Part shown: positions 14,001-59,978 of the stretch, one piece after another
Numbering within the stretch: position 1 is the first letter of the stretch
Layout of the letters: each line of letters opens with the position of its first letter
Assembly: GCA_020091685.1 (NCBI GenBank)
Contig: CM034610.1
Location: forward strand, 14,016,724-14,080,723
Source: Lutjanus erythropterus
Taxonomy: Eukaryota; Chordata; Actinopteri; Lutjaniformes; Lutjanidae
Length of the DNA: 64,000 bases
Direction: 5' to 3'
The notes under the pieces: model-generated
What the model was told of the DNA's origin: nothing
Database searches by the model: none
The model's input: only the letters and a program-made list of their open reading frames with translations
Translations under genes and position numbers: made by a program

Positions 14001-15952
14001 TGCAGCTTTAGCATGAAAGTAAGATAGTATCTGATTATTTGCAGTATTTATTAGGCTTAATTGACCCCATTTGAGAGTCTTAAAATTGGTTTAACTTTAA
14101 ATTTGTTTGCTAATCATCTAAAACTACTGTCCAGCTTAACCCAGTACTGTCTGGATTGGCTGAATTAATACGTAGGGGCACCCCACATAGAGGCAACCAC
14201 ATCCACCCACTGATGAGCTTATTAGATAAGTTCAGTTTACTATGAAAATACTTTAAATTGTGCCAATACACACCTTTTAGCTTGTGATTTAGCTTACACC
14301 TAATTAAACTTGGTATGTGTTGCATGCAGCCATCACTGCATTTTACTGTGCGCAAGGTACTCATTATAGTTGGGAGCCTGTTTTTTTTTTTTTTTGTCTG
14401 CCAAGTATGCTGTCATACCAGGAAGTTCATTTGGTATTTTGCTGTCAGATACACATCTCATTTACAAGCACAAGATAAGAAGTGTGATCATTACTTATCA
14501 GTTGAATGGGTAACAGTGGCATATAGTAAACAATATATTGGGATAAAGACATTCTGTGTGGTTATTAGTAGTCATAGTCAAGGCTTTGAGAAACCCTGTG
14601 TTTTGCAAATTCTTTAAAGCACAGTGAGTCACAAGATGAACTGTCATGGAAACCCTTTGTGACAGTCGCTGTACACGTGAATGACAGGCCATGTGTTTTA
14701 TAATATCTGTGAAGTGCTGACTGACCCCTTTTGTGTTTTTAGCTTAGTCTGATGTCAGGATTAATTCATTAGACTGCCAGATAAGTGTTTGAAGTGGCGA
14801 TGAAGAATTAATAGTATTCACAGACATGTTTGTCCTCAGTACTTTGGTTTTCTTTCTTTATTAATCACGTTTTTTGCTTTTAGATTTGAAAGGAACCAAA
14901 GACATGTCTGTATCAGAGATACAGTATCATCTGAAGATAAAATAACAAAAATAACAAATAATATAACAAAAGTAGTTGAATGTGAATGTTAAAGTAGTTT
15001 AGGCTTACTGTCATGTTTAATCATCAAGGAAAAGGACTGTCAACATTAAGAGCCATGGCTACTTTAACAGTCCGTTTCGTGGTGATGCTTGTTTTTGTAT
15101 TGCATGTAAAGCAGATACACTGCCTCCAATGGCCAGACAGAGTACCACGCTTTCCCTTCAGGCCCTGGGCTCAAGGCCAACCTTGGAAAGGCAGTGCTAA
15201 TGACTGTCGCACAAAGGCCAAATGTCTCACAGTGAGGCAGGGAGAAGCTGGCGAGACTCGGCTCACTTGATCTCGCAACAGAGTTCAGTATGCGGAATGA
15301 ATCCAAGTAGCCAGCCATAGGTGGCCTGCACATGATCAGCAGTGCTTTTGTAGACTAACTCTTAGCCTTAGCATTTCTTTAAACCTCACAGGCCTGAGGA
15401 CTTCTCTTGCTGACACCCCATGATACCGGTTTGCTCATTTTCACTGTGAGTTATCAAGCTCTCACCCTTTAGAATAGTCAGCTGAAGTGCCCCATGATTG
15501 TTTTACACTCAGTGAAGCATTGAAAAATTGTCCAGGGGTCATTGATGCTCTTACTTGAGTGAATTTAGACTCAGAGCAGGTACTTTATGGGCAGCAGACT
15601 GCATTGAGGACCTCATTGCAAAAAGATGGGCTTTCTAGAGGTGAGCTTCTCTCTCTCTCTCTCCACTGTAAGCTATTGGCGAGCGGCCCAGGTCTGCGAC
15701 ACTGAGGAACTGAGGAGCTGAAGTGGGCACTTTTAGAGCAGCGCCACTGAACACAGGGGGCCAAGGACAAAAGGTGTGTGCGTGTCTTCGTGTTTATACT
15801 GTGTGTTTGTACACACTCTGGTGAGTGAGTAGAGCATGTACACAGAAAGCATCCCTTTAAGAAGAGTCTAAGGATGACAGACTATAGTGGTTCATGTACT
15901 ATACATACAAAGATGTCTGTGCACACAGTATGCATTCACAATGCATCTTTTA

Positions 15953-16980
15953 CAACCACAATTCCAAAAAAGTTGGGAGGCTGTGTAAAACATAAATGAA
16001 AACAGAAATTTGCAAATACTCGTCAATATATATTCAATTGAGAATGGTACAAAGACAAGATATTAAATATTCAATCTGATTACATTTGTTGTTTTTTGAA
16101 TATAGACACTCATTCTGAATTCGATGCCTGCAACACGTTTTAAAGAACCTGAGACATTGGCAGCAAAAAGTTTTAAAATGCTCAAAAATCTCTTGTTTGT
16201 TACATTTCACAGGTGAATTGGTAACAGGTGAAAGCATCATGATTGGGTATTAAAGGGGCATCCTCAAAAACCTCAGTAATTCACAAGCAAGGATGGAGCG
16301 AGGGTCACCACTTTGTAAAAAAGTGCGTGTCTGCAGATAGTTCAATTGTTTAAGAACATTTCTCAACACAAAACTGCAGTAATTTAGGGATTTCACCATC
16401 TACAATATTATTTAAAGATGTAGAGAATCCTGATAAATCTCTGCTTGTTAGAGGGAAGACTGAAAACCAACATTGAATGCCTGTCACCTTTGACCCCTCA
16501 GGCAACACTGCATTAAAAACCTATATAATGGTATAAAGGATACAACATGGGTTCAGGGAAACTTTGGAAAAGTGTTGATGATAAGCACAACATTTGTCAA
16601 TGCTTTTACAAAAGTAAGTTAAGACTTTGCAAAACGAAAGCAAACAGCATGTAGAAACACTGCTGACTTCTCACAGCCTGAGCTCAACTAAGATGGACGG
16701 ACAGAGAGCGGAAAAGTGTGCTGTGGTCTAATGAGTTGACATTTCAGATTCTTTTTGGAAATGATTATTATGCTGTCCCAACTTTTTTTGAAAAGTGTTG
16801 TAGGCATCAATTTCAGAATCAGTGGACATTTCCACAAAAGAAAAGTTAAGCAGTTTGTACATCAAATATATTGTCTTAATACTATCTTCAGTTCAGTAGC
16901 TTGAAAAAGATTTCAGATCATTGCATTCTGTTTTCATTTAAGTTTTGCACTGTGTCACAACTTTTTTGGAATTAGGGTTG
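15953..16980. mobile_element. Tc1-like transposon relic, TA-flanked, internally deleted
   Basis: Inverted ends CAACCACAATTCC... and the reverse complement of ...GGAATTAGGGTTG share the block AATTCCAAAAAAGTTG, and similarity continues inward for about 60 bp. TA dinucleotides flank both sides (15951-15952 and 16981-16982), the Tc1/mariner target duplication. A shadow of a transposase region near 16690-16745 reads, out of frame, like a Tc1 D-E-S/T block, but the frame is broken. A second fragment of this family lies at 31345-31765. Confidence 0.7.
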
Positions 16981-18097
16981 TAATTGTTGGCCAGAAATGT
17001 GGTTGTACTTGTTCATCATGTGCTGCTTAGATTTGATAGGTATGATGCTTACAACAGAAATTAATGAGATAATTAAGCTAGATATTAAAAATTCTTTGAG
17101 AGCCTAATCACTTTGATAAAAATCTCCTACGTCATCTGCAGGCAGAAACATAATGAATTTGCAATCTCCATGTTCAGTCGAGAACCAAATCAATTGCTTT
17201 GACAGCGTCTCCATATGGCTGACACCATGACTTTGCTCTCTTGCTGGAGATGAAAGAGAGCTGACAGTTATGAAAATGGCCACAGGGAAGAACCTGTCAT
17301 CAAACATGAGGTGTTGACACTTGTTGTTGTTGTCGTTGTCATCATTGCTGTTTGCAGCCCTCAGATAGGCAGGACTTGAGAGAGCTAAGCATGGTGTGAA
17401 CATGTGCCATCCATGTTAGCAAGGGGCTGCCACTTAATTTGAACTGCAGATGTGGGTGGGGGATGTGTTGTAGTCTGAGGACACAGTGCAGGTTGTTTGG
17501 GGATAGATGAAATGCTAAAAATTAATTTTAGGCAAACAATTTTGATGCTTTTTTAAATTTGTACTTGATTGCTGCATCACAAATCATACACAAGGCCTAG
17601 TCAATTACTTTTTTACAACGGCCAGAAGTGACAAAGGGCTTTATGTTTACCTATGACTTGTGACATAATGCACCTTTTCATTTTTCTCCACTTTTTTAGT
17701 GTTCTCAAAAAAAGAAACATTGTGCAATAAAGTACAGGAAAAGCCTTGCACCTTTGTAATTTTAGATTAGAACTGACTTGTTTTAATAATACAATGTTGC
17801 ATTTAACTTCATCTGCTGAGATAAAACTAAAGGAAAATAATGAGTGTCTTATAAATGAGGATATTCTAATAAACAATGTAAACGCTCATAGACTTAACAG
17901 GTATAACTTTTAACAGTCTAAGTGTTCAACAATACTTTTGCATAAATAAATAGATAATTTTCAGACGCTCTGATCCACTTGTATCATGACACTTCCTGAG
18001 AACTTCTTTGCCAAGTGGAGACATGTAACTTTGGCAACAAATTCCAACAATTAATTTGTAGGAGCCATAAATGAGTTTCAAGGGATTTTTTCTAGGT

Positions 18098-18475
18098 GTG
18101 TTGATTTAAATACTGGTGTTTGTTATTGTTTACCTTTGCGTGATCCTGTTAATGAGGTAATATGTAGGTCAAGTGGATATGGGCGGGGATGTTAAGTTAA
18201 TATAGGCACCTGCTCACCTCCTTTGTGCGGGTGTGGCTAGCGTGAGAGAGGGTGAGCAGGGTCGCCGTATTTTTTGTTGACCGCTATTTCCTTTAATCAC
18301 TGTGATCATTTTGATTATGAGTTTGTGCACGGTATCATAAGTTGATAATTCTTTTTCGTTAATAAAAAGTTAAATATATTTTCCGTATCTAAGTGATTTT
18401 TTTCGTTAAGCGCGTCATACAAAGTGGAAGGCCCGGCCTCAGCCTCTCAGCGACTCTTTTGTTCGTTGAAGTCGC
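18098..18475 (+). mobile_element. Possible solo LTR
   Basis: The segment starts TGTGTTGATT and ends GTCGCTACA. It has unusual composition, with GGGCGGGG near 18182, AATAAAAAG near 18360, and a CpG-rich end. TG...CA ends and a poly(A)-like signal fit an LTR, but I found no clear target duplication and no partner LTR. Confidence 0.25.
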
Positions 18476-21400
18476 TACATAATTAATTAAAATAAATAAA
18501 TAAATCACGTCTGGCAAAATGAAACCTTACATTTATCAAAATGAAGCATTTTTGATAGTATGCCAGAGCTGACGTTGCTGTCTGTCTTTGTTGCTTTGTT
18601 GTTGTCACTACTGGAGTGCATTGTGGGGTATTTATATTTTATATATGTGTATTATTGGTTTCAGACTAAGGTCTTGACATACTAAAAAAATCACACATGC
18701 AGTTTTAGTGTAATAAATAGCATGTATGATTTACACTACTTCTATGTTAATGTTTAAGGTCAGGGCCATGATGGTTGTAGTACTTTGCGATGACAGACTA
18801 AACAAAAAAGCTAAGTTGATTTCCCAGTGTTTGTTTGTCTTTACAAAGATTGTGTTTTTTTTAGTTTGGCTTATTGTTATCATTGGAAGACTAGAGTTTC
18901 CTCCTCACACACTGGGCCCTGGAGTGCTGACTGCAGCCCAGGAGAATGAATACAGTGCTAATGGCTCCTGACATAAAGAACTGGGACTTCTATGTCCATA
19001 CTTTTGCTGCCCTGGGGCTTAAAGATGCGCACAAACCAAGGCACAAATGTAGTCGGACAATAAAACAAGCAACTATTCTATGTGTACAGATAAATATAGC
19101 AACATGCCTGCATACACAGAAGTGCACACACCCAGCGGCAAGGACCCACACACAAAGACACCCAAAGAGACACATTAGTATCCCTCCCTGCTGTCATTCT
19201 CCTCCTTACCTTGGGGAGGAGAGTTGACGAGAGGAGAGGACAGTATGCTGGGAGCAAGAGGTTGTCTGTAAAGAGCTTCCCCTGGGTTCTGAGGATTCGC
19301 CTGGTTTGAAAGGGTTTAATGGAGTTGAACTAAGGGCAATTAGCCGGCCAGGACACATGGTGCTGCGGTGATGAAGAGCAGGACCTAGGTCCAGCCAACT
19401 AGCAGTCACCCTTACAAGGCTGTTCTATACTTCAGTCAGTCAGTGGCATAAAAATGTCATAAGGACTGTAAGGTTTTTGTTGTTTTTTTCTATCCGCTAC
19501 TGTGAAAACAACAAAGGATTATCAGAATATGTTTTTCATAGAAAAATAGGCTTTTTTCACAGGGAGTATAGAACATTTTACAAACAACCACAAACCAATG
19601 CTTCCCCATAAAAGCATATAAGCCCCCTTTACATTGCACAAAAACCCCACCAACACCTACTAACTGTGGTGGAAAATCTGAAAAAGAAAACAGGCACGAA
19701 GACCAAGATTGTCTTTGTGGTGTTTTAATAGAGCTTTGCAAAGGATCAGTACACAGTCACACAGAAAGTGTAAAAGGAACTTATAATGAGTCAAGAATGT
19801 AAATCTGTTAGGGTTAGGAGGAGGTTGGGTCAGGATGGACCTGAAGTGCTTATTGGGAGAGTCAGGATGTGATTGTGTCATCAGAAGTTGTTGTTCCTAA
19901 GGGAGAACAGCTGTGTGTTCAAGGACGAGTAACCAGTTAGTGCCTGACAGAACATGAGAAGTGACTAAGAGGAACAATAGTGACCAGTTCAGCATATAAT
20001 TTTCCCACTACATAACCATCTGCCTTTTGCTTGTAGTGGGAAAGGGTACAATCGGCATTCAGTCTCGGCTCATATTACTCTGCAGTAGTCATGAGTATTT
20101 ATTGGCTCCAGCTCTGATCAGCAGTGATGGAAACACAACACCAGGGTGATGACGCTTATTTTCTCCCCTTTTCGACAGAGGCAATGAGGGCTTGTCGCCT
20201 CTATAGATGCAACTCTTTCACTCCTTTTCCATACACATGTGCTGCTTGGCTCAACAACATTTTGTCTCAGTGCTTTAGCCCAGCACAGCAGAGTTTGCAA
20301 CCACTTGAATGTGTGTAAGTACTGATGAAGCTCTCCGCTTTAGTCAAGTGTGTGTAAAACAGTGGTTAAACATCCTATGAATAGTTCACAATAAAACTCG
20401 CCTGTTATTTTGTTGTCTCAAAGCTTTTAGTATGAAGCAGCAAATTCAGGAAATGTGGAGATTTCATCAGCTGGAACGTAACACAGCTTCTATCAGCTGA
20501 AAGCAAACATGAAACGGTAAAATTAAGTAGATACCTGAAAGTACAAACAGCAACACAGGAGAGGACAGAAAAGAACAGAACACAGATTCAGTGTGACGCT
20601 GCAAACCTTCTGAGAGCTGAACACACAGACTGTTTAAAAAATCTCTTTCTCTTTGCTCTCCTGCACAGACATGAGCTGTGTCGTGGCTTTCCAGCGCACA
20701 TCAGGAAAAAAAAACGAAATAGGTGTATTGGTAATGGGAAAAGGGTCAATCTCCTATTTTTAGCAGGTTTACCCTTATTTTAAAAACCTGCATGCATGCA
20801 CTAATTTTGGTATAAAATTCCAGCCCACCAGCCAAAATATAATAAAAAGGGATAAATGTGAACAGATCCACCAGCTCTGCAGTCATTTTACGGGCAACAT
20901 CTTTGCCACTGGGATCAATATGTGTAGAGGGTCACGGTATTCTAGCTCTTAGCACTTTCCCTTCCACTATCCTGCTATTCCCACTCTACATCCTCTGTGT
21001 TGGTGTTCACACATGAGCAGCTTGAGTGACAGTGACATTTATGGGCTTGTCCAGACAGCAACCACGTCTGTCCCTATGGGCCATCCCTCTCCAAACCCTC
21101 CGTGCTCTCTGGAGGTATCCTACTGTGCTGCCCCTTCCCCAAGGCCCTAATATACCCACTCACTATCGATAAGTCAGATTGACTGAACTGCAGGCACACA
21201 AATTGAATTGTACATACAAGTCAATCCACAACAACAGACTGCTTTAGGGTATTATGTGTAGGAGGTGGAAATCAACTGACTAGCCTGACTAGATAGATAA
21301 ATTGCTCCCTATGCTTCAGAATCAAAAGTCTCTAAAATTGATTTTGCTCTCCTCACATTTCCCTGTGCAGTGTTTACACTGTCCATGTCCTATTAATGAT

Positions 21401-22257
21401 GTTGATAGTAGTTGTTGCTTTAAATCTAAGAGTATGAATCATTTGTCTCTAAAATATGCCAAAATTTTAGTGCTGCTAGAGTGAATAGACTCATGCATTC
21501 AAAATCCATTTGGAAATTCATTTGAGGATGGAGTTGACATGACCTTAAGTTGCCCCTGTCTGCCCTGCATTAGCATTCACTGTGGAAAAGAGGAGAGAAG
21601 TGCTAATATGAAGTGGAAGAGATCCCATTCCCATGTGTTTTTTCCATTCTAATAAGTGTCAGTCAGGAAGATTCAAGGAACGCCTTCCTTAGTATTCTGC
21701 TCCTCTTCTCATCTTCCTCTGCTCTCCTCTCCTCTGGCTCCTCCTCTCTATGTGCTGTCTTCCTGGCTCTAATCATGTGGCCATTGTGTATGGATTTACT
21801 GCCCTCGGAGCCCCCAAGAGGGAGATTTGATTTTTCCCCTGCACCGGCTAATCTTTCCCTCTCACTCTCTATTTTTCTTTTCTAATTCTGTCTGCCTGTC
21901 CTGTCCTCCTCTTGCAGTCTCAGATGTTTTCGCTGTCCTCTCCTCCTTTTAGATAATCACCCATAGTTGACTGGAAGTATATATTAATTTTCTGGCTTGT
22001 TCACAATTTCTAATTTCTCGCTCTTTCTGACCCCGTCTGGCTTCTGTCTTTTCCTTTCCTCCTTCTTTGCTCCACGGAGATCATTGCTCAGAATATTAGT
22101 GTCTGAAATAGCTCAAATGACTGAACAGCAGCATACTTAATATGCATGTATTATTGCTAAGCAGTCACAGTAATGTGTGTAACTGACTCACTTATTTGTT
22201 GAATTTGTTGTGACTCATTGTTTACTGTTTTCCAGCCACTCTCACTCTCCTGGCTCC

Positions 22258-54160
<31,903 letters not shown>

Positions 54161-55054
54161 CCACCGCCCACTATTTCACACACACGCACGGACTATAATC
54201 TGATGAACTGTCAGACACTGGAAAACCAGGCAAGAGAGAACACAGAGGAAGAATGTAAAGCATAAATGGGCAGCGTTTATGTGCTGTCCTCGTAATGCTC
54301 CATAAAAGTCTTCATCCAGCGAGTGCGCTCTCCCTTGCCAAGTGGATGTGCCATGTCAGGATGAAATGAGGGACGCGGCCACACGGAGTGACCGGGACTT
54401 ACTCACTAAACAGTTTTTCACCCAGGCACGCTAACAGGATCCAGTTCAGACTACTTAAAAAATCTTTTTTTGGTACGAGCGCTGTATGTGGAACAGATGT
54501 CACACCTTCCAGACGACCCCGCTTCATTGAAGTCGGGGTGGAGTGCCGTAACTACTGAGCCATTTTCCGGCCCACAACCTATGAGCCAATCACCCACACC
54601 GATCAGACACTTACCTCCATGTCATCTATGAGGACAGCGCAAAAAGCAAGAGACTTGAGAGGGGAGTTAATCCCCTCAGCCCTCAGTACGGTACTTAATG
54701 AGCCAAACCCACTCATGTTATTTTTTTATTTGAGAACATACACATCGGTCTTACTCATTTTATACACAACCCCTGTTGCCGTCTTGTCCATATTTGTGTT
54801 TTGAGGTCATAGAAAAAGCCATCATTCATACAGTACTGTCTGTCTCCACTCTCCATCATCACATCGCACATGCAGTGCTGTCGTGCACTCTCTCTGAGGC
54901 TGTTTACACCTGCTGTTAACATGTGTCCCGGGTGTTCCAATCACAATCAGACAAATCTAAGTGCTTGACTTCACACCTAACATTACAATGACTCTTCAGA
55001 TTCGTCTTGAGTGACCACTTGTGATCGCTTCCCTGCTCAGTATGCAAATAAATA

Positions 55055-55365
55055 CTAGGGCTGTACTGTCAGTTTAATGTCCACTACTGTCCATTTGGTC
55101 ATTCAGTGCGAAGATTAAACTGTTCAGGGCCCAACAATAAGGACTGACTAGATTGGCAAGTAAAGTGTTTGTTAAGTAAATCTGGCATGGTTAAAAAGAT
55201 TTCAGAAATATTTTGGTAATCGCTTAATTGTCAATCATATTAAATCTTATCATATTAAACTGAATACATTTGTTTTAGACTGACACAATGAGACATTTCG
55301 AGATCTTGGACTTTGAAAAACTGGGATGGATATTTTTTTGATATTTTACAGACATTGCAGCCCTA
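55055..55365. mobile_element. 311-bp MITE with TAGGGCTG ends
   Basis: Begins TAGGGCTG and ends CAGCCCTA, a perfect 8-bp inverted repeat. The flanks ATAAATAC and GATTAAAC only partly match, so hAT assignment is tentative. Confidence 0.45.
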
Positions 55366-57258
55366 GATTAAACATGACAATTAACTTTAGGTTTTGTTGC
55401 TGTTTGATAACCGCTAATAAATTTAAAAATGGCAAGAGGCAAGTAAAAATTGGGTAGATCTCTGACCCAACGCATCACAGAGCTTCTGACACGAGTGCAA
55501 GTAAAATGTGAGGCTCACATAGGCTGAAATAGAAGTTTAGTTTGAAAAAACATGAATGTCAGCGCTTCAAAGCACCGGACTAAACTTCATGTTTTATCTG
55601 CATACGTGTCCGAAGCTCCATGATGCACTGGGATTTTCTACCTGAACTGACGTACACTTTCACTTTCTCTGGCTTTGTGGAAATCTGAGGCTCAAATAAT
55701 TAAGAATTTGTCACGGGCAACATTTCACAAAGTTTATATAAATTGCATGTCTTTTTACGGGAGTCTGGGGATATTTTGGTTACTGGTGTGTGTTCACAAA
55801 TATCATCTGCTAACACTGGCAATTAAACATGTAATTTGTAACACAGGGAACCAGATGATGGACTTGCAGGACATCAGCTGAGTGGACAGCCCGTCAGTGT
55901 GGACAAGGACACACTGAAAGACTGTGAACCAGTGTGGTCTGAATGATTGGACCATGCATCCCCAAAGCATATTGGGTGCATTTCCACCTGTACTTAGAGC
56001 GGATAATACCAGGTGTAAACAGCCTCTCTAGCTCAGGACCAAACCATGATTTGTTGTACAGTAAGTTGGAGTCAAGCTCATATTGTGGCAGGTGTATGGT
56101 GGCCATCTTTCTGTTTTTATTGTTCGTCCCTCAAAACACTTACCAGCCAAGTCGTGGTGTAGAGAGTAGTGTTGTAATGGGAGGTTTTACCTTGTGAACA
56201 CACGATAGAATTCCCACTCACAATACACTAAAATATTATTTTCACTTTTTCCCTACAGAGAAACAACCGCTATACCTCCTTTCTTTTTACTTAAATTCAC
56301 TTTCACTCAACCTCAGTTTGGGGTCTAAACGCTGGAGGCGAGTCATTACATGAGCGGCTCTGTAGTCGTCCCCTCAGGCCTGCTGGCTTTCCTCATCCAG
56401 TTCTGCAGTCGGTTTATATCTTTACACATAAATTCACACTTGGGGAGCAGCTCCACTCCCTAGACGTTTATATAGAGTGAATTAATGCTGCACCTTGCAC
56501 TCTTGGATTGGGACACTCCAAAAATTTGTGTCTGGTACTGAAGGTCAGTGAGTGTTTGTCTATTTCTCGCACATCAACAGTTTCCTGGTGTGTTGATTTA
56601 CACTTTAGTGTACTTAGGGAGTGCTAGAGGAGCTAGTAGCTGTTTGAACAGCCAGTTTGCCATAAGGGAGCTCTTAAGAGGAGCTGCCGAGTTTACTTTG
56701 GGAGGTCAGGGACCATTTTTGTTTGCTTGGGTGCAGCGCGAGCATCTGGGCCACTCTCCCGCAAGAATACACCGACAGCACATTAGCGACAGCACAGTGT
56801 CCTCGTGTAATAACAAATTACCATTTTGTCAGACTGCGTGCACACATAACAAGAGAGAGAAGGGACCCCTGAGACACGTTGTGACACAGAAAATAGTTTA
56901 GCTCCCTCACAGTTTGGGCTGCCTTGTTTCAAAGGATGGGTTGCCTACAGCTGTTTTTAATGTAGGTGCTCTTTTAGGGCCCCGCCTGCCTCTGATCTCT
57001 CCAGTGTCAAAGCCATTACTCCTGTCTCACTAAGCATCTGTCAGTCCTCACCATGGCAACATACCTGTAGATGTTTTATCAGAGAGGGGGAAGAATGATG
57101 TGGTACTATAGTAACAGGATGGAGAGGGAGACTTTTCGTCAAGTCAAAGATGATGTCTTACTATCATGTAGTGAAATGGGGAAAAACTTGAAATCTGATA
57201 AGCAAGACTCCCTGGAAAAATGCATTTTTTCTTTATGTCAAGATTTTGAGTCTAAACA

Positions 57259-57894
57259 TTAAATGGATAGTTTTAAATATATGAAATGGGGTTATATGAG
57301 GTACTTATTGCTAGTCACTGTATTACCTACAGCAGGTAGCAGATACCCCCGTTTTGGAGAAGCAGCATGAGTACCAGTGTAGAAAGCTGAGTAATGTACC
57401 ACTGTGGACAAGATCAGCAGCAAAATGTATTTTATCCATTTAAGAAAAGAGGTCTATCTTATGAAATAGTTTAAAATGTATGCTACATTTAGAATATTCA
57501 CCGCTGTTTTACCTTGCAATCAGACAGCCTTTTCTGATGGGAAACCGCTGTTATATAAGTAAATATAACTCTCTTGAAATCAACCAAACTCCATTTGCAA
57601 AAATCAGAAATTCTATAGTTGTTTTACAAGGAGCTACTCTTCTACCTCTGCCATGATCTGTGAGGTTGTTTGTGTAATTGTGTAACTTCTGTGTTTTAAA
57701 AGGTGAGTTTGGATTCACCTAAGTGACCCAATAACACAGACAAACTCATTGAGAGAGGCAGTGGGTTACCAGCAACTCCTGCGTTCTGAGAGGTAAAAGT
57801 ACTAATTTTTCCAATTGAGTTTGGTTTGTTTGGGGAGAGCGATATTTTTCTTATATACAACGCCACATCCAGTCATCAGAACTGTCCCTTTAAA
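57259..57894. mobile_element. Long-inverted-repeat element, copy 4 (GAGGTACTT family)
   Basis: Begins TTAAATGGATAGTTTTAAAT with GGGGTTATATGAGGTACTT and ends ACTGTCCCTTTAA. The interior AACCAAACTCCAT, TTGTGTAACTTCTGTGTTTT and GGGGAGAGCGATATTT match the other copies. The right arm is shortened. Confidence 0.65.
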
Positions 57895-58790
57895 GTTCCC
57901 ATATGAGATGATCCAGTTCAGGACTTAATCTCAGCGGGTTCAGTCCTGGAACATGCATCAGGTCATGAGCATCGTCGCTGGCATCGTCAGCAGTGTCGGT
58001 GGTAAATGGCAGCACCGTGTCCTGACGCTTACAGTCTTACTTTATCTGCACAAACACATTTACCAGCTCTGGTAAGCTGTACTTCACAACATCTTCGGGA
58101 CAGTTTGTAAGAAAACTACTACAGCAGCGTGATGTTTCTTTGTTGAAACCTGAAGCTAAAGTTAATTGTAAATATGTTTTCCAAAGAAACATAATTAATG
58201 ACCACTTTCAGATGTCTGTTTGCCCTGTGTGAGTGTGTGTGCGTGCTCACAGCCGAGTAGCTGTGAACTTAGTATCTAATTTATTTGTGTAAGTGATTTG
58301 CAGGCCTGTTGTCTAATGAATAATGTTGAATACTGAACTGATGAATGACAGATAAAGGAATGTGATGATTTACGGCTTCGGTTTGAGCCCAGAGGGATTA
58401 GCTTGACGAGAAATGAACCTGCACTGAAACACCTGCAATGACGAGGCACCTCAGAATTCAGTGTCACTGCTGGATCACTTTACATTTACATGAGATTGAT
58501 TTTTGTTTTATACTGTTTTTTTTTTTTTATTTGTCATAATTGTCATTTTTGGCTCGTGCTGGTGTCCTATGAACCTACTCCTCTTCTGTGAAGTTGTGGT
58601 GGTGACTCTTGTGTGCGTCATGGGTGCCCCCTGCTGTTGAAGAGGCTGCAGCCAGAGAAAAGCTGGTCAGTCACAGACCAGCCGACACACAACGCCTTTT
58701 CTCTCCTCTCCTTTGTCTGGTTCCCTCCTTGTAAATTGTACAGACTGCAAACTTAAGCCACACAAAAGATAAAAAAAAAAAGAGATAAAA

Positions 58791-58796
58791 AATAAA
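58791..58796 (+). terminator. Candidate poly(A) signal
   Basis: AATAAA after a TGTAAATTGTACAG stretch and before GT/T-rich DNA. Best placed candidate for the distal capn15 transcript end; another AATAAA lies at 58993-58998. Confidence 0.4.
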
Positions 58797-59691
58797 CTGA
58801 CCCTTTTAAAGTTGTAAAAAAAAAAAAGAGAAAGTATGATAGTAGAAACAAAAAAATATGAAACCTAATGCTGAAAAAAATGGAACTCTGATGAATGTGA
58901 TATATATTTTATTGATCTTTTCTGGGGGGGAATATGAGTATATGTGTACAAATATGTATGTTTAATTTTCAATCTCAGGTTCCGATGGACCAAATAAATT
59001 TTTTTAAATTAAAAGGAAACATTTGTCATTATTACAAATAAGGGTGATGGGGGATTTTAGCATCAACACTTTTAACCTGCATGCTGGTGATTTTTTTTTT
59101 TTTTTATGCACCAGTTTGTGCTTTTTGTGCATCATTTTATAGTGGGAACATCTTTAATTATGCAGAGGAAAATATAAAATTTAGGCACCCAGTGACAATT
59201 CAAAATTAATGAATGTAATGCTGTAAAAATATAAGGGAAGTGTTTTTTTTAAGCCCTCTGCTAATTTCATGTTTTATTGGTGTTTAGCAGTCAATAATGT
59301 AACAACTACCATTAATGTCATAATTGCTAACACGGTCATAATTTTTCCATTCCTAATGTAATAACTAGACAGTGTTGTAAAATTGAAGCAATAATGTCAC
59401 AACTTTTTGAGCATAATATGCTACACTAAATGGAACAGAACCTTAATTAGTATCATTAGTAACACCTGAGTTTACCCTGCTGTTTCATTTCAAAGTGGCT
59501 GCTGTGAAAAAAGTCTATCAACTGACAACTTATTACATTAAGAACAGAAAAATTAGAATATTATTGGCAGTTATTATATTAGGTATTATGAAATCTACAC
59601 CTATGATTTCATATGTATGAATGTACATTTATCATACAGTAACAAAGAGGATTTCTTAGTTTGTGATTCATGGAAATAACCTGAGACACAC

Positions 59692-59978
59692 TACAGCTGC
59701 AACAATTAATCAATCAGTTGTCAACTTTTAAATGAACTGCCAACTATTTTGATAATCGATTAATCTTTTTGATCCATTTTTTGAGAAAATTCTTCCTCTC
59801 AAATGTGAAGATTTTCTGGTTTCTTTTGTCATCTGTGACAGTAGACTGAATATTTTGTGGCCGTGGACAGAAGAAGACATTAGAGGAAGTCACTTGGAAA
59901 ACGGTGAACAACATTTTTCACCCTTTTATGGACAGCTGATTGATCGAGAAAATGATCAAAAATAAACGGTTACAACAG
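59692..59978. mobile_element. ATCGATTAAT-family MITE, decayed copy
   Basis: Left end ACAGCTGCAACAATTAATCA, followed by TTGATAATCGATTAATCTTT and AGAAAATTCTTCC. It resembles the copy at 764-1097; the right end is eroded. Confidence 0.55.

Larger units (their letters stand above)
54161..58800 (+). other. Likely capn15 3' UTR and downstream region
   Basis: Follows the TGA. AATAAA occurs at 55047, 55416, 58791 and 58993. The 58560-58800 segment (CTCCTTGTAAATTGTACAG then AATAAA) looks most like a transcript end. If used, the 3' UTR is about 4.6 kb and carries two transposon copies (55055-55365 and 57259-57894). A shorter transcript ending near 55070 is equally possible. No ORF here resembles a protein. 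Confidence 0.45.
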
